Part shown: positions 1-9,895 of the stretch, in pieces
Layout: every line of letters begins with the position of its first letter
How positions within the stretch are numbered: the stretch's first letter is position 1
Source of the DNA: JAWPMT01 sp965601475
Lineage (GTDB): Bacteria; Bacteroidota; Bacteroidia; Cytophagales; Cyclobacteriaceae
Length of the DNA stretch: 64,000 nt
Direction: 5' to 3'
Assembly: GCA_965601475.1 (NCBI GenBank)
Contig: OZ271832.1
Location: 558,001-622,000 of the forward strand
Notes under the pieces: generated by a model
The model's database searches: none
Seen by the model: the letters and a program-made list of their open reading frames with translations, nothing else
What the model was told of the DNA's origin: nothing
Translations under genes and position numbers: made by a program

Positions 1-2
1 AC

Positions 3-257
3 ATACTAAAACATATTTGTGGAGACACATCAATCTCCATTGGCCATCTAAACCTAAAATCCAGAGTAAACGAATCTCGAACAATTGACCGTCCAAAGGA
101 AGTTGAAGATCACTTAAAAAATAAGTACCATAGTCAGATCAAAGAGTTATCGGAAAAGTATGGCGGCTACTTCACGAAATGGTATGAAGAATCATATTTG
201 GACAATTCTCCCAGTAGAAAAACGACGCTGTCACCAACCATGTATTTACAATCATAG
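3..257 (+). CDS. C-terminal part of an unrecognised protein (partial)
   Basis: The frame is open from base 3 to a TAG at 255-257, giving the last 84 residues of a protein that begins before the window. The piece is hydrophilic, with no membrane segment. It carries the stretch KELSEKYGGYFTKW, which faintly resembles the C-terminal helix of bacterial sulfotransferase-like proteins. No catalytic motif lies in the visible part, so I give no function. The next certain gene on this strand starts about 360 bases further on. Confidence 0.5.
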   Translation: MLKHICGDTSISIGHLNLKSRVNESRTIDRPKEVEDHLKNKYHSQIKELSEKYGGYFTKWYEESYLDNSPSRKTTLSPTMYLQS

Positions 258-608
258 CTCGATTCTTTATCATTATTCATATAATCCCAATTGATGGTTA
301 TAGTCCTGCCCCAGTTCAAAGACTATACAGAAGCATTCCGACGCTTTCTGCCATTGTGATTGGCGGTGCAGCCAACGGCCAATATTTTTCCACAATTATC
401 ATTGATCCGGGTGGGCACATATACGTTTCGAACGACAGCACAACGGACTCAGAAATTGTAGCTAAAATACCAGATGGCGAAGTGCTTCTTTCCAAAGGAG
501 GTTTCTCATCCGCAGCCGCCCCTCTTGGCAGGACAGGACAGTTAAGCTACTTTTATCACCATTAACTAGCTCGGCAGGCATCGCGCCACGCTGGTCATTA
601 GCAGCCAA
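258..608. other. Intergenic stretch with one doubtful short frame
   Basis: No convincing gene. One + frame is open from about 220 to a TAA at 563-565 and could start at a GTG at 356 (69 codons). It contains a short NHL-propeller-like piece (IIDPGGHIYVSN) and might be a gene remnant, but it has no ATG, no promoter-like box that I can find, and no recognisable domain. The last 40 bases form the 5' region of the AraC gene. Confidence 0.3.
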
Positions 609-614
609 TTGCAG

Positions 615-1448
615 ATGGACAACTTCATCATTCATCAACATGCGAATCAATATCAATGGTCAGGGGATTGTTACCTTTCCGTGAAGTCATTCTATAATGG
701 TTCTGCCAATTATCGGGTTGGACATAAAGCGTATCAGGTCAACCAAGGCAGCTTTCTTATCCTCAATGAATGCACCAACTATGACTTGATCATAGATACT
801 GAAAATAAAACCGAGTCATTCTGCGTATTCTTTTCACCCGAATTTGTCTCAAGGGTAATTGCTGAACATGCTTCAACGGATATTCAACTTCTTGACTTCA
901 ACCTCAGCAAAGAAGACGGCACAAACTTCATAGAACGAAAGTATCGGCATGAAGGCCTGGTATCTGATTTACTCTTAGCTGGCAAACACCGCCTTAAAAA
1001 GTCAGATTCGACACTTGAACAGGATCAATTCTATCACCAACTGATAAATGCAGTAATTCAACAAAATGAAGGTTCTCTGATAGAAGTTGATAGGCTACTA
1101 TTGAAGAAGAAGTCAACCAGAATCGAGATTTACCAGCGAGTGCAATGTGCCAAAGACTTCATCGACAGCAACTATACTGAAAACCTAACCCTATCAGAAA
1201 TCGCCAGGATAGCTGCTCTATCGGAAAACCATCTGCTGAGATGTTTTAAGCAAGTATTTAACATGAGTCCTTTCAAGTACATGTCCACTTTAAGAATACA
1301 AGAAGCCGGCAGGCAACTAAGAGGATCTGACAAAGCCATTTCAGAAATTGCCATGGATATGGGATACTCAAGCATGAGCAATTTCAGTCATTACTTCAAG
1401 TCAATAATGGGGGCATCGCCTTCCAGATACAAACTGGGTGATATATAG
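615..1448 (+). CDS. AraC family transcriptional regulator
   Basis: DNA-binding regulator of 277 residues. The last 100 or so residues form the double helix-turn-helix of AraC/XylS proteins: a first unit around LTLSEIARIAALSENHL and a second around ISEIAMDMGYSSMSNFSHYF, ending in the usual SPSRYK. The first 170 residues are an unrecognised sensory part. ATG 615 is preferred over a TTG two codons upstream. The layout (RIEIYQRV linker before the helix-turn-helix) resembles the AraC protein at 39486, so the two may be distant paralogues. The ankyrin gene follows after 42 bases. The inducer and targets cannot be read from the sequence. Confidence 0.85.
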   Translation: MDNFIIHQHANQYQWSGDCYLSVKSFYNGSANYRVGHKAYQVNQGSFLILNECTNYDLIIDTENKTESFCVFFSPEFVSRVIAEHASTDIQLLDFNLSKEDGTNFIERKYRHEGLVSDLLLAGKHRLKKSDSTLEQDQFYHQLINAVIQQNEGSLIEVDRLLLKKKSTRIEIYQRVQCAKDFIDSNYTENLTLSEIARIAALSENHLLRCFKQVFNMSPFKYMSTLRIQEAGRQLRGSDKAISEIAMDMGYSSMSNFSHYFKSIMGASPSRYKLGDI

Positions 1449-1490
1449 GAATTCATCTGGAAAAAGGTCATCTTCCTTTGAGGGAAAAAG

Positions 1491-2213
1491 ATGAAAACCA
1501 TACTAGCAGCGTCTGCTTGTCTTCTATTTTCCTATTCAATTAACGCCAATGATATGATTGATTCGCTCCAAACACTCATTCAAGCTAAGGACTCAACCGA
1601 AATTGTTAAGTTCATCGAGGAGAACACTACGGTCTTAGAAATGCGGGATAAAAATGGCAGTTCCGGATTTATGCTACTTGCTTATAGCGGAATCACCTCT
1701 GCCTTTGAGAAGGCTATTAAACTCAAATCTACATTCTCATTCCACGAAGCCATAGTCGCTGGGAAGATCTCAATTTTGAAAGGCTATTCTGATTCGCAAA
1801 TCAGATCCTTGGCCAACACGCATTCGGACGATGGGTTTACCCCCCTCTCCCTTGCTGCATTTTTTGATCAATCAGCTATCGCCTCCTTGCTGCTCGAAAA
1901 AGACGCAGATCCCAATTTGCATGCAACCAACCCTTCAAAGGTTAATGCCCTTCATTCAGCAGTAGCTAAAGAGAACTATGAATTGTGTGAAAAACTGATA
2001 GATGCCGGTGCCGATGTGAATGCCGTTCAAACGCAAAATGTTACCGCATTACATTCAGCCGTTCACAGAGGGAATCTCGAAATGGTCAAAATGCTGGTAA
2101 GAAATGGTGCGGACATAAGAAGCAAAATGGAAAATGGTGATGACGCATTTACCATTGCAAAGCGAGACAAGCATTTAGATGTATTGCAATATCTTGAAGG
2201 AGAAACTGAATAA
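1491..2213 (+). CDS. Secreted ankyrin-repeat protein
   Basis: Protein of 240 residues with an N-terminal signal peptide (about residues 1-19, ending SINAN). At least three ankyrin repeats lie in the C-terminal half, recognisable by G-F-T-P-L-S-L-A-A, A-L-H-S-A-V and T-A-L-H-S-A-V openings and by DAGADVNAV and RNGADIRSK ends. The N-terminal half is helical and probably holds degenerate repeats. Such proteins bind partner proteins in the periplasm; no enzyme motif is present. It lies 42 bases after an AraC gene and 41 bases before an S41 protease gene, on the same strand, so co-transcription is possible. Confidence 0.75.
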   Translation: MKTILAASACLLFSYSINANDMIDSLQTLIQAKDSTEIVKFIEENTTVLEMRDKNGSSGFMLLAYSGITSAFEKAIKLKSTFSFHEAIVAGKISILKGYSDSQIRSLANTHSDDGFTPLSLAAFFDQSAIASLLLEKDADPNLHATNPSKVNALHSAVAKENYELCEKLIDAGADVNAVQTQNVTALHSAVHRGNLEMVKMLVRNGADIRSKMENGDDAFTIAKRDKHLDVLQYLEGETE

Positions 2214-2320
2214 ACGGCGCTAGGACCTTATAGCATAGACCTCCACTGAATCACATGAAACTGAAACAAAATCAAAATTTTCGTAGATATGAAGTGAGGC
2301 CAGAGGCGCGTGCCAACCTG

Positions 2321-3445
2321 ATGGTCAAAGCCGTTTTCAGCATAAAGAAACTAACCGTGGTTTTGATAATTCTTGCAGTTTTTGACTCCTGCACTTTTAG
2401 AAAAGCGGCTACGTCAATGCAGGAACTCAACTTCGAGGTATTTTGGCAGACCTTTGAAGACAACTACGCTTTTTTTGAATTGAAGGGGGTTGATTGGAAA
2501 GAAACCTATGCTAAACATAGACCCAATGTTTCTGCTGAAACTTCAGATGATGAATTATTTCAGATTCTGACCGAAATGGTCCGACCCTTAAAAGACGGGC
2601 ATATCCATATTGAGGGCCACGAAGACAACTACTTCAATGACTGGGGCAATCCATCAGTTTTCCATCAGGAGTTCAGTAATGACTCATTGCGCAGAGCGTT
2701 TTGGAGTATGGTAAGCAATACTTTGCTTCAAGACGGGTTTAGTCCCATTGACTCTATCGGATTTGAAGTCGATGGAGAAAAACTGTTCCATTATGCCAAA
2801 TCGGATGACATTGGCTATTTCAGGTTTCTGCGTTCCGATCCCACAGGTGGATCATATACCGGACCTGATCTAATTCAAATACGCAAAGACCTGAATGTCA
2901 TCTTTGAAGACTTCAAAGAATTGAAAGGTCTTATTGTCGATGTAAGGCTTCATCGGGGAGGCTATCCTGAATTCTCAATGGAAGTTGCCGCAAGGTTTAC
3001 TGAAGAAAAAACGGTTTCAAGGCATAGCCACAGCAGAATTTCCGGAGCTGGGTATGAGGACTTTGATAGTCTGACCACTCATTTCATTGAACCCAAACAA
3101 CTATATGCGACTGAGAAGTTCTTAAAACCTGTGATAATGCTCACCAACGAAGGTGTAGGTAGTGCGGGTGAAACGTTTGTCATGTCGATGAAACAATTTC
3201 CCAATGTTACCTCAGTTGGTTCCAACACGGCGGGAATTCTGTCCTTTATGTACGAATTCAATTTACCAAATGGTTGGTGGGTTTCCTTATCTAATACCAG
3301 AACTTATGCTGCCGATATGGAACTCTATGAAGGTATCGGGATTCCTGTGGACCATGAGGTTTTGAATTCAACAGAAGACCTAAGGACTGGAATAGATCCA
3401 GTGGTAGCAAAAGCATTGGAGCTCTTAAGAGTTTCTGAGCAATAA
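2321..3445 (+). CDS. S41 family peptidase (C-terminal processing protease-like)
   Basis: Envelope serine protease of the tail-specific protease type. The catalytic core is in the C-terminal half. The nucleophile is the serine of GVGSAGE, residue 281 from this start, preceded by the parallel strand GLIVDVRLHRGG and followed by SVGSNTAGILS. The N-terminal segment (FEVFWQTFEDNYAFFELKGVDW) is typical of Bacteroidota S41 proteins. I place the start at ATG 2321 because it puts a signal sequence (TVVLIILAVFDSC, possibly a poor lipobox) at the N-terminus. The frame extends up to ATG 2255, which would add 22 residues. I see no clear PDZ domain, so this is the short retinol-binding-protein-like S41 form. 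Confidence 0.75.
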   Translation: MVKAVFSIKKLTVVLIILAVFDSCTFRKAATSMQELNFEVFWQTFEDNYAFFELKGVDWKETYAKHRPNVSAETSDDELFQILTEMVRPLKDGHIHIEGHEDNYFNDWGNPSVFHQEFSNDSLRRAFWSMVSNTLLQDGFSPIDSIGFEVDGEKLFHYAKSDDIGYFRFLRSDPTGGSYTGPDLIQIRKDLNVIFEDFKELKGLIVDVRLHRGGYPEFSMEVAARFTEEKTVSRHSHSRISGAGYEDFDSLTTHFIEPKQLYATEKFLKPVIMLTNEGVGSAGETFVMSMKQFPNVTSVGSNTAGILSFMYEFNLPNGWWVSLSNTRTYAADMELYEGIGIPVDHEVLNSTEDLRTGIDPVVAKALELLRVSEQ

Positions 3446-3782
3446 AGGGCCAATGGGCAATGTATTGTGCATGGCCGCATGTGCTAAGAGTTGGAGGCCA
3501 CTTTCTCCACAAATCCTCCATTCTCCCATCTCCAGCAGCAGCAAGTATTTCCTTTTTTGCGTAAATACAAAGGACTTTCTTCTACCCCGCGAGCGCTTCT
3601 TGGATAATGTGCAAGCACCGGCGAGATATACTATTTTGGAGCTAATCAAACGCAAAACCCATGCAATCTTGACATTGATAACGAAGCACGTACTCCACAG
3701 AAACGTTATCTACATTTTAAAAAAATGTTGGATACTGTAACCAATTGCAAAAACTCAGGTGTATAGGTTAAACCTCTCCCCT
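3446..3782. other. Intergenic region, no gene seen
   Basis: About 340 bases between the S41 gene and the Ntn-hydrolase gene. A 95-codon + frame at 3453-3740 has unlikely composition (runs of Pro, Lys and Cys) and no known domain, so I treat it as chance. The stretch holds the sequence ACTATTTTG at 3630-3638. That motif recurs before other genes in the window, but here it lacks a TTG at the right distance. No hairpin terminator was recognised. Confidence 0.4.
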
Positions 3783-5888
3783 ATGAAGGCATCTGTAAGA
3801 CTACTTCTATTTGTCGTTGCCATACTACTCCATCAACAAACCTATGCTTGCTCAATATTTACCAGTTCGAAAAACGGTCAAGTACTTGTAGGGGCAAACG
3901 AAGATTCATATACTTCCTTTCGTCACATGTGGTTTGTTCCGGCCAGTGAAGGAAAATACGGGGCTGTCTTTTTTGGGCAACATGATATGCAAACCCAAGC
4001 AGGAATGAACGAATATGGTTTGTTTTTTGACTTTGCCGCAATTCCACGCATATCCTCTGAAAATCGTGAAATCAATTTCATCACTATTGCGGAAATTCTG
4101 GCTTCTTGCAAAACAGTAGAGGAAGCATTGGCGCTTTACGAGGAATACACGTACGCTTCATATAGTTCGCAGATGCTTTTGGCCGACGCTACGGGAAAAT
4201 CCGTACTCATCAATGTCGATACCGTCGTACATAAATCTGGCGACTATCAGATTACTACAAACTTCAATATTTGCGACTTACAGGGAAAAGGTTACGACTG
4301 TTTGCGCTACGATAAAATAGACAAGGCCCTCGCTAACTCCGACGAGATTTCCGTTTCCTTCTTTCAAGACATTTTGCGAGATGTCCATCAGGAGGGTGTA
4401 GTATCCACCCAAAACTCGAGCGTGTATGACCTGAAGGGACGCAAGATTCACATTAATTGGTTCCATAATTATGGTGAGACTGTCGTGATAGACTTGAATG
4501 AGGAATTGAAAAAAGGATTTCGAATTGAGCATCTGGGTGACCGATTCCAGCAGAAGAGTTTTGCAGCCATCAATTTCCAGGAATCTGAGGAAGGTTATTT
4601 CTACAATACGCTGCTCAATGAGTTTGAAAAAAATGGGTATGAAAATGGCCTAAAATTGTTTGAGCGTTATACAGCAGACAATCCTGACAAATTTGATATG
4701 GCCAGAGACAATTTGAATTGGATACCCTATGGATTAATCGCAAAAGCACGTGTTGCCTACGACAATTTGTCTTTTGATTACTACTACATCCCTTCCTTGC
4801 ATCACTACAAAACCCTTTGGCAGTCGAATAACAGGTTACTTCACGAATCTCTAGCCATTCTTGACTACATAAACGATAAGCAATTGATAGATAGTGATTT
4901 TTTCTATCATGAGGCCTTGGGATATATTCATATGGTCCTTGGTCATAGACAAACTGCCATCGACCACTACGAAAAGGCCATTACTGCTTCCAATGAAGGC
5001 TCCCGGGAAAGGCTACGAGCTAGTAACACCCTGGAAATCATCAAAAATGAAGATCTCACTCAAGGCACAGACGAGCCTTTGAAATACCTAAAGCAAATAC
5101 CACCTTCTGTAACTCCGGAAATATTTGCTCCCAATCTCGTATCGATCAGTAATGAATATGAATTTGGTTCAGTCTTCAATAAACAAGGAACAGAGTTCTT
5201 CTATGGAGTAGATGTCAATGGCAAGGAAGAGATTCGATATTCAAAACTCACCGGTGACTCCTGGACGCCACCAAAAGTCTTACTGGACCATCCTGTTTAT
5301 GGTTATAATGATCCTTTTCTTTCACCTGATGAAAATCGCCTGTATTTCATTTCCAGGAGAGCAATGGATGGGCAAGGTGAACCGAAAGATTATGACATAT
5401 GGTATGTAGAAAAGCAAGGGGCTGATTGGTCAGCACCCATTAATGCTGGGCCCAATATCAATACGGAAGGAAATGAATACTACATCTCTTTTACCAGCGA
5501 TGGTACGATGTATTTTGCATCAAACAAGAATGAAGGAAACTTTGATATTTATACTTCAGTAATGTTGGATGGGGAATTTCAAAGTGCTGCACCGCTGGGT
5601 AATGCCGTCAATACAGTCGACTATGAAGCGGATGTTTTCATTGACCCCGACGAATCATACATGATTTTTTGCGCCCAAAGAAAAGATGGTCTAGGACGAG
5701 GAGATCTGTATATCAGTCTTAAGCAACCTGATGGTACGTGGTCTGAATCTAAAAATATGGGACAACCTATCAATACCGAAGGTCACGAGCTTTGTCCGTT
5801 CGTTACAGCTGATGGCAAGTATCTCTTCTATACCAGCAACAAAGACATCTATTGGGTAAGCACCAAAATTTTGGATAACTATAAATAA
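3783..5888 (+). CDS. Secreted Ntn-hydrolase (linear amide hydrolase type) fused to TPR and PD40 propeller repeats
   Basis: 701-residue exported protein with three parts. Residues 1-22 are a signal peptide, and the next residue, Cys23 (TYA then CSIF), fits the N-terminal nucleophile of the choloylglycine hydrolase / acyl-CoA:6-APA acyltransferase fold. Removal of the signal would itself expose it. The following GANEDSYTSFRHMWF and GMNEYGLFFDF match that family. A middle helical part around residues 370-415 looks like a TPR (HEALGYIHMVLGHRQTAIDH). The last 240 residues are PD40/WD40-like propeller blades (LSPDENRLYFIS, FTSDGTMYFASN, FVTADGKYLFYTS). The upstream GTG 3759 is rejected because ATG 3783 starts a clean signal peptide. 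Substrate unknown; an amide or acyl-amide is likely. Confidence 0.75.
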   Translation: MKASVRLLLFVVAILLHQQTYACSIFTSSKNGQVLVGANEDSYTSFRHMWFVPASEGKYGAVFFGQHDMQTQAGMNEYGLFFDFAAIPRISSENREINFITIAEILASCKTVEEALALYEEYTYASYSSQMLLADATGKSVLINVDTVVHKSGDYQITTNFNICDLQGKGYDCLRYDKIDKALANSDEISVSFFQDILRDVHQEGVVSTQNSSVYDLKGRKIHINWFHNYGETVVIDLNEELKKGFRIEHLGDRFQQKSFAAINFQESEEGYFYNTLLNEFEKNGYENGLKLFERYTADNPDKFDMARDNLNWIPYGLIAKARVAYDNLSFDYYYIPSLHHYKTLWQSNNRLLHESLAILDYINDKQLIDSDFFYHEALGYIHMVLGHRQTAIDHYEKAITASNEGSRERLRASNTLEIIKNEDLTQGTDEPLKYLKQIPPSVTPEIFAPNLVSISNEYEFGSVFNKQGTEFFYGVDVNGKEEIRYSKLTGDSWTPPKVLLDHPVYGYNDPFLSPDENRLYFISRRAMDGQGEPKDYDIWYVEKQGADWSAPINAGPNINTEGNEYYISFTSDGTMYFASNKNEGNFDIYTSVMLDGEFQSAAPLGNAVNTVDYEADVFIDPDESYMIFCAQRKDGLGRGDLYISLKQPDGTWSESKNMGQPINTEGHELCPFVTADGKYLFYTSNKDIYWVSTKILDNYK

Positions 5889-6084
5889 ATTCAGAAGGTA
5901 ATGAATTCGATAGTGCGCACGGCCATGATCGCATTGGTTTGAAAAATGATTGGCCTGCACCAACAGCGTTGCTCATATCTACATCCATGCCACACTCCCC
6001 TAGTGAATCTGAGGATTTCACTATCTTGTTGGTGCTAGCAAGGAGGAGCACACACACAATATATAGGCGATAAGGTGCATTTGC

Positions 6085-6687
6085 ATGATCACAATGGATA
6101 TCTCTGTCATGACAATACTTCTAATCTTCACCTGTTGCACAGCACATGTTGATCAGGAGCAGACGGACTATCAATATTACGACATAGACCATTCTGACAC
6201 ATCCGAACTTAATCCATTGATTGCTGTTACCGACGAAGAGAGTCTCCATTATGGATCAAGGGTGGCCTATCTCAATTTTCAAGGTGATACTATAATCGGA
6301 TTCGGCAAGTTTGCCTACTTCGGCACAGACACGTTGCATTTTTTTGCAAATGTCATAGAAGTTCGTAATGACGGTGCATATGGACGGATGATGGGGATTG
6401 ATCGCAACGCGAGGATCTTATTTGATCTTGTTATTTTCGACAATGGGCCCGACTATTTCAATGAAGGTTTGACAAGGGTGCAGCGCAACCAGAAGATGGG
6501 TTATGCAAACAAACAAGGTGAGGTAGTAATTCCCTGCCAGTACGCTTTCGCAAAATGGTTTGAAAACGGAAAAGCGGAGGTAACAATGGAAGCTAAACAA
6601 TATCGGGATACGGATGAACACCTGAGGGTCGAAAGTGACTCTTGGTTTTTGATCGACAGAAAGGGGAACAGAATAAAAGCACCCTAA
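6085..6687 (+). CDS. WG-repeat lipoprotein or secreted protein
   Basis: 200-residue protein. The N-terminus has a hydrophobic stretch ending in Cys-Cys (TILLIFTCC), which may be a lipoprotein signal. The C-terminal half has WG-repeat features, with KMGYANKQGEVVIPCQY followed by FENGKAEV and WFLIDRKGNRI; in this family the G-[YFW]-x-[DN]-x-x-G-x-x-v-I-P pattern marks each repeat. Such proteins are common in Bacteroidota envelopes, with no assigned biochemical role. It stands alone, about 200 bases after the preceding gene. A start at the second ATG (6094) is also possible. Confidence 0.6.
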   Translation: MITMDISVMTILLIFTCCTAHVDQEQTDYQYYDIDHSDTSELNPLIAVTDEESLHYGSRVAYLNFQGDTIIGFGKFAYFGTDTLHFFANVIEVRNDGAYGRMMGIDRNARILFDLVIFDNGPDYFNEGLTRVQRNQKMGYANKQGEVVIPCQYAFAKWFENGKAEVTMEAKQYRDTDEHLRVESDSWFLIDRKGNRIKAP

Positions 6688-6938
6688 CCCTATGTGATGA
6701 GGTATTTGCCAAATCATTTTACATCCAATCACTTCAGAACCATCTCATAAGCGCTACGGTCGTGATTGCAGATGATTTAGGACCTTGGAAATTTGCAAGC
6801 TTGTAGCTACCGGCAGAATTCGCCAGTTTCAACCGAACCTAGGTAAGCACACAACGTCATATCTGGTATTGGCGCGAGGGGCTGTTGACAGCTTTATTCT
6901 ACTTTTAGTTCCTAATAGTAAAAAGAACTTAGTTCAAT

Positions 6939-8039
6939 ATGCCCATAATCAATGCGCTTGACTTCACCGTCAAAACTGACAACCTCCAAGAAACCAAAAT
7001 TGTAGAGCGGCCTTACTCCGACGAGCTACAACCTAATGAAGTACTCTTAGAGATTGATAATTTTTCTTTTACCTCCAACAACATCACTTATGGTGTGGTA
7101 GGTAATCAGATGAACTATTGGGACTTTTTTCCTACCCAATCGGGTTACGGGATAATTCCTGTCTGGGGATTGGCCAATGTTGTTGTTTCCAACCATACTG
7201 AGGTCAAAGTAGGACAGCGATTTTATGGATACTTTCCTATGAGTACGCACCTATTGGTTACCATCGACAATGTAAGTAGCAAGGGTTTTGTGGACAGCTC
7301 AGCACACCGACAAACCCTCCCTCCTGTCTATAATTTCTATACCAATACCGATCAAGACCCCTCGTTCACCTCAGAAACTGAAAAGCTAATTTCCCTATTT
7401 CGGCCACTGTTTGTTACGTCCTTTTTGATTGATGATCATTTGGCTGAACAGCATTTCTATGATGCCAGTCAAATACTCATTACAAGTGCGTCTAGCAAAA
7501 CGGCGCAAGTACTGGCCTGTCTATTGGCACATCGTAAAAAAGAGCATGATTTGAATTTAATTGGACTGACATCTGGGAAAAATATTGACTTTGTAAAGGA
7601 GCTCGGCTGGTACGATCAAGTCATAAGCTATGATGAAATTGCCGCACGCCTGGACTCAGATGAGCGTTTCGTGGTGATCGACTTCAGCGGTAGTCACAAA
7701 ACCCAATTCCAATTGCAAGCACTATTGAAAGGTAAGCTGGTCTATAACTGCTCGGTAGGATTTGTTGACTGGCAAAACCTAAAAGGTGAAAACCCCCTTC
7801 CCAAAAAGGGTGAATTCTTCTTTGCTCCAGCATATGCCCAAAAAAGGCAAAAAGAATGGGGAGCATCAGGATTTCAACAAAGAATAGCAATGGCCTGGCT
7901 GCAATTTATGAATGCTGCTAAATCAATCATATCCGTCCGAGAGTATCATGGAACTCGGCAATTGGAACAATTATATTCGGATATGTTGAATGGGAAAATT
8001 GATCCGAAAAATGGCAATATTGTGAGTCTGACCAAATGA
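6939..8039 (+). CDS. DUF2855 family protein (MDR-type oxidoreductase relative)
   Basis: 366-residue cytoplasmic protein of the DUF2855 family, which is distantly related to zinc-independent medium-chain dehydrogenases/quinone reductases. Family features are the N-terminal EVLLEIDNFSFTSNNITY, then WDFFPTQSGYGIIPVWGLA, then VKVGQRFYGYFPMS. A later Rossmann-like part (ILITSASSKTAQVLACLL) probably binds a dinucleotide, although it has no clean GxGxxG. ATG 6939 starts directly with the conserved N-terminus. The gene is monocistronic by spacing: 250 bases before it and 140 after it hold nothing recognisable. The reaction is unknown. Confidence 0.75.
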   Translation: MPIINALDFTVKTDNLQETKIVERPYSDELQPNEVLLEIDNFSFTSNNITYGVVGNQMNYWDFFPTQSGYGIIPVWGLANVVVSNHTEVKVGQRFYGYFPMSTHLLVTIDNVSSKGFVDSSAHRQTLPPVYNFYTNTDQDPSFTSETEKLISLFRPLFVTSFLIDDHLAEQHFYDASQILITSASSKTAQVLACLLAHRKKEHDLNLIGLTSGKNIDFVKELGWYDQVISYDEIAARLDSDERFVVIDFSGSHKTQFQLQALLKGKLVYNCSVGFVDWQNLKGENPLPKKGEFFFAPAYAQKRQKEWGASGFQQRIAMAWLQFMNAAKSIISVREYHGTRQLEQLYSDMLNGKIDPKNGNIVSLTK

Positions 8040-8179
8040 ACGAAAGGCTACAACAAATAGATGAATAAGCCTGCTGGATTGATTGAAATAATTGTGCGAA
8101 GCCAAAGCTTCCATGCCTGTGGCAACTGGAGTGCACAGACATTTGTTTGGGGATTACCTGCACTTTCTAGAACTCAACA

Positions 8180-9895
8180 ATGAAGAAGAACGGATTAATT
8201 TTTCTAACACTAATAATATACCGAATCGGTATATGTCAAAATTTCGAACCTCATATTCTCATATTGACGCCCAATGAAACCAAAGTTGAAAAAAGTCTGA
8301 AGCAAGAGATAGAGGAGATAAATGAAAAACTCGGTAGTTCATCCGTGAATGAAGAACAAATAATGAGCTACCTCAGCTCAGAGGAATTTTTGCAGCAACC
8401 ATTGAACCTGCAGAAGATGATCAGGAGTGAGATAGAATTTTCGAAAGACCTCACATTTTTCAGTCAGGTCAGTTCTATCTCTGAACAGTATCTGGCATAT
8501 AGGTTTTTCGAAAAGTTTCCTAACTTATTGATAATACTATCTGATCAAAAAAGCGACCAGGTAGAGGCTAGTTTCGAGCAGGCCGTCGACAAGGATGAAC
8601 TTCAGTACATCTTGAATTTTCCTTCAATTGAGATATACAAGGACAAATCAGTCCCACATTCAAAAATCTATGTGCAGCTAATTGATCGTTTAACTGAAAC
8701 CACCGTTTTAGAGAAGAGCTACACTGGGGATTGGCACAACCCAGGATTCGAATTCGCTTGCCAGGACCGGACTTTGAATTGCACACTTAGTAATGCATTG
8801 TCCCAGGCGCTTGATGACGTTATTCGGGTCATAGCAGCCAATAGCCCAACTCTAAAAAGAGAAAGGCAATTGAATTATGATCGATTCAATGCGCTATTGG
8901 AGCATCATTTAACAGGTGAAATCAATAACCAAATTTTGAATGATGCAATTCCTAAATCAGACAGCGCCATTAATCTATCGGATTGCTTTCAAACAATAAT
9001 CGATGAAAACCAGTCCAAGTTTGTGGCCTTCTTCATCAAGCAGGTTTCCTCACAAGATTTCAAGCAACTAACTGAGAACAAGACCGATCAGCATGTTCAA
9101 ATTATCTCCAAAAAGGATGTGACACACGAAGAATATCTAGATGATATACCTCAGACCTACGCCTATTTGGTTAAAGGAGTTAAATATGAGCAAAATTGGT
9201 ACTACGAAAAGGCCCATGTCACCTATTTCGAACCAGCGTCATTCGAACGAGGAAAGGAAGAGTATTTTAACAATCTCCAGAAATGGAATTTTTTTCAAGA
9301 CGAGACTACTGAATTCAATACTGATTTTTGGGAAACATCTCTATTTGAAAAAGTGAAAGACTTGAAAAATGACCCGGATTGGGATAAATATGGAGATGGA
9401 ATGTGGAAGACACAAGAAATCAATAACCGTCCGTACTTAGGGTTGTATGAGATTGTTGCTGAAAGGCTTCGCAGAAAGAATGATCAACTCAACTCTGAAT
9501 TTGAGGACTACATGAAAGAGGAGGTTTTTGGCAAGTATTATGAGAACTTGAAAAAAAATTACCCAGAAGAATACACCAAGATTTCACCGCATTCCATTAT
9601 TTGCCCGACGAACAGGAATATTGCGCTCAACCCGGTGCTTATTACTAATAAGGAAGACCTTAAGACGATTCGTTACTTTGTCTCATTGAGGGATTCTAAG
9701 GAGGTGTATGAGTGGAGTTATTTTGAGCCATCAGAAGTACCTACTACATTCTACGGGAGCGAAGTTGTAAACCAAATTGGCTCTTTAACGGACTGGAACT
9801 TTTCAGTAGATAACTTGAATGATCCTACTTTCTGGAATAATTACATATTGAAAGAAGAAGATGGAGTTTACAAGTACTTAACAAAGACCAATTAG
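8180..9895 (+). CDS. Large secreted protein of unknown function
   Basis: 571 residues with a plausible signal peptide (residues 1-19, ending GICQ). I do not recognise a domain. The mature part is acidic and aromatic-rich, mostly soluble, with no further membrane segment. It has a helical N-terminal third (SLKQEIEEINEKL) and alpha/beta-looking stretches such as NLLIILSDQKSD. Another reading frame within it is open over 71 codons but is clearly a shadow. It is flanked by 140 bases upstream and about 470 bases downstream without firm genes, so it seems to be transcribed alone. A Bacteroidota-specific envelope protein is the most that can be said. Confidence 0.7.
   Translation: MKKNGLIFLTLIIYRIGICQNFEPHILILTPNETKVEKSLKQEIEEINEKLGSSSVNEEQIMSYLSSEEFLQQPLNLQKMIRSEIEFSKDLTFFSQVSSISEQYLAYRFFEKFPNLLIILSDQKSDQVEASFEQAVDKDELQYILNFPSIEIYKDKSVPHSKIYVQLIDRLTETTVLEKSYTGDWHNPGFEFACQDRTLNCTLSNALSQALDDVIRVIAANSPTLKRERQLNYDRFNALLEHHLTGEINNQILNDAIPKSDSAINLSDCFQTIIDENQSKFVAFFIKQVSSQDFKQLTENKTDQHVQIISKKDVTHEEYLDDIPQTYAYLVKGVKYEQNWYYEKAHVTYFEPASFERGKEEYFNNLQKWNFFQDETTEFNTDFWETSLFEKVKDLKNDPDWDKYGDGMWKTQEINNRPYLGLYEIVAERLRRKNDQLNSEFEDYMKEEVFGKYYENLKKNYPEEYTKISPHSIICPTNRNIALNPVLITNKEDLKTIRYFVSLRDSKEVYEWSYFEPSEVPTTFYGSEVVNQIGSLTDWNFSVDNLNDPTFWNNYILKEEDGVYKYLTKTN

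Noticed and set aside
3453..3740. 95-codon + frame
   Set aside because: Composition is unlike a protein (runs of Pro, Cys, Lys), no domain, and it fills an ordinary intergenic gap.
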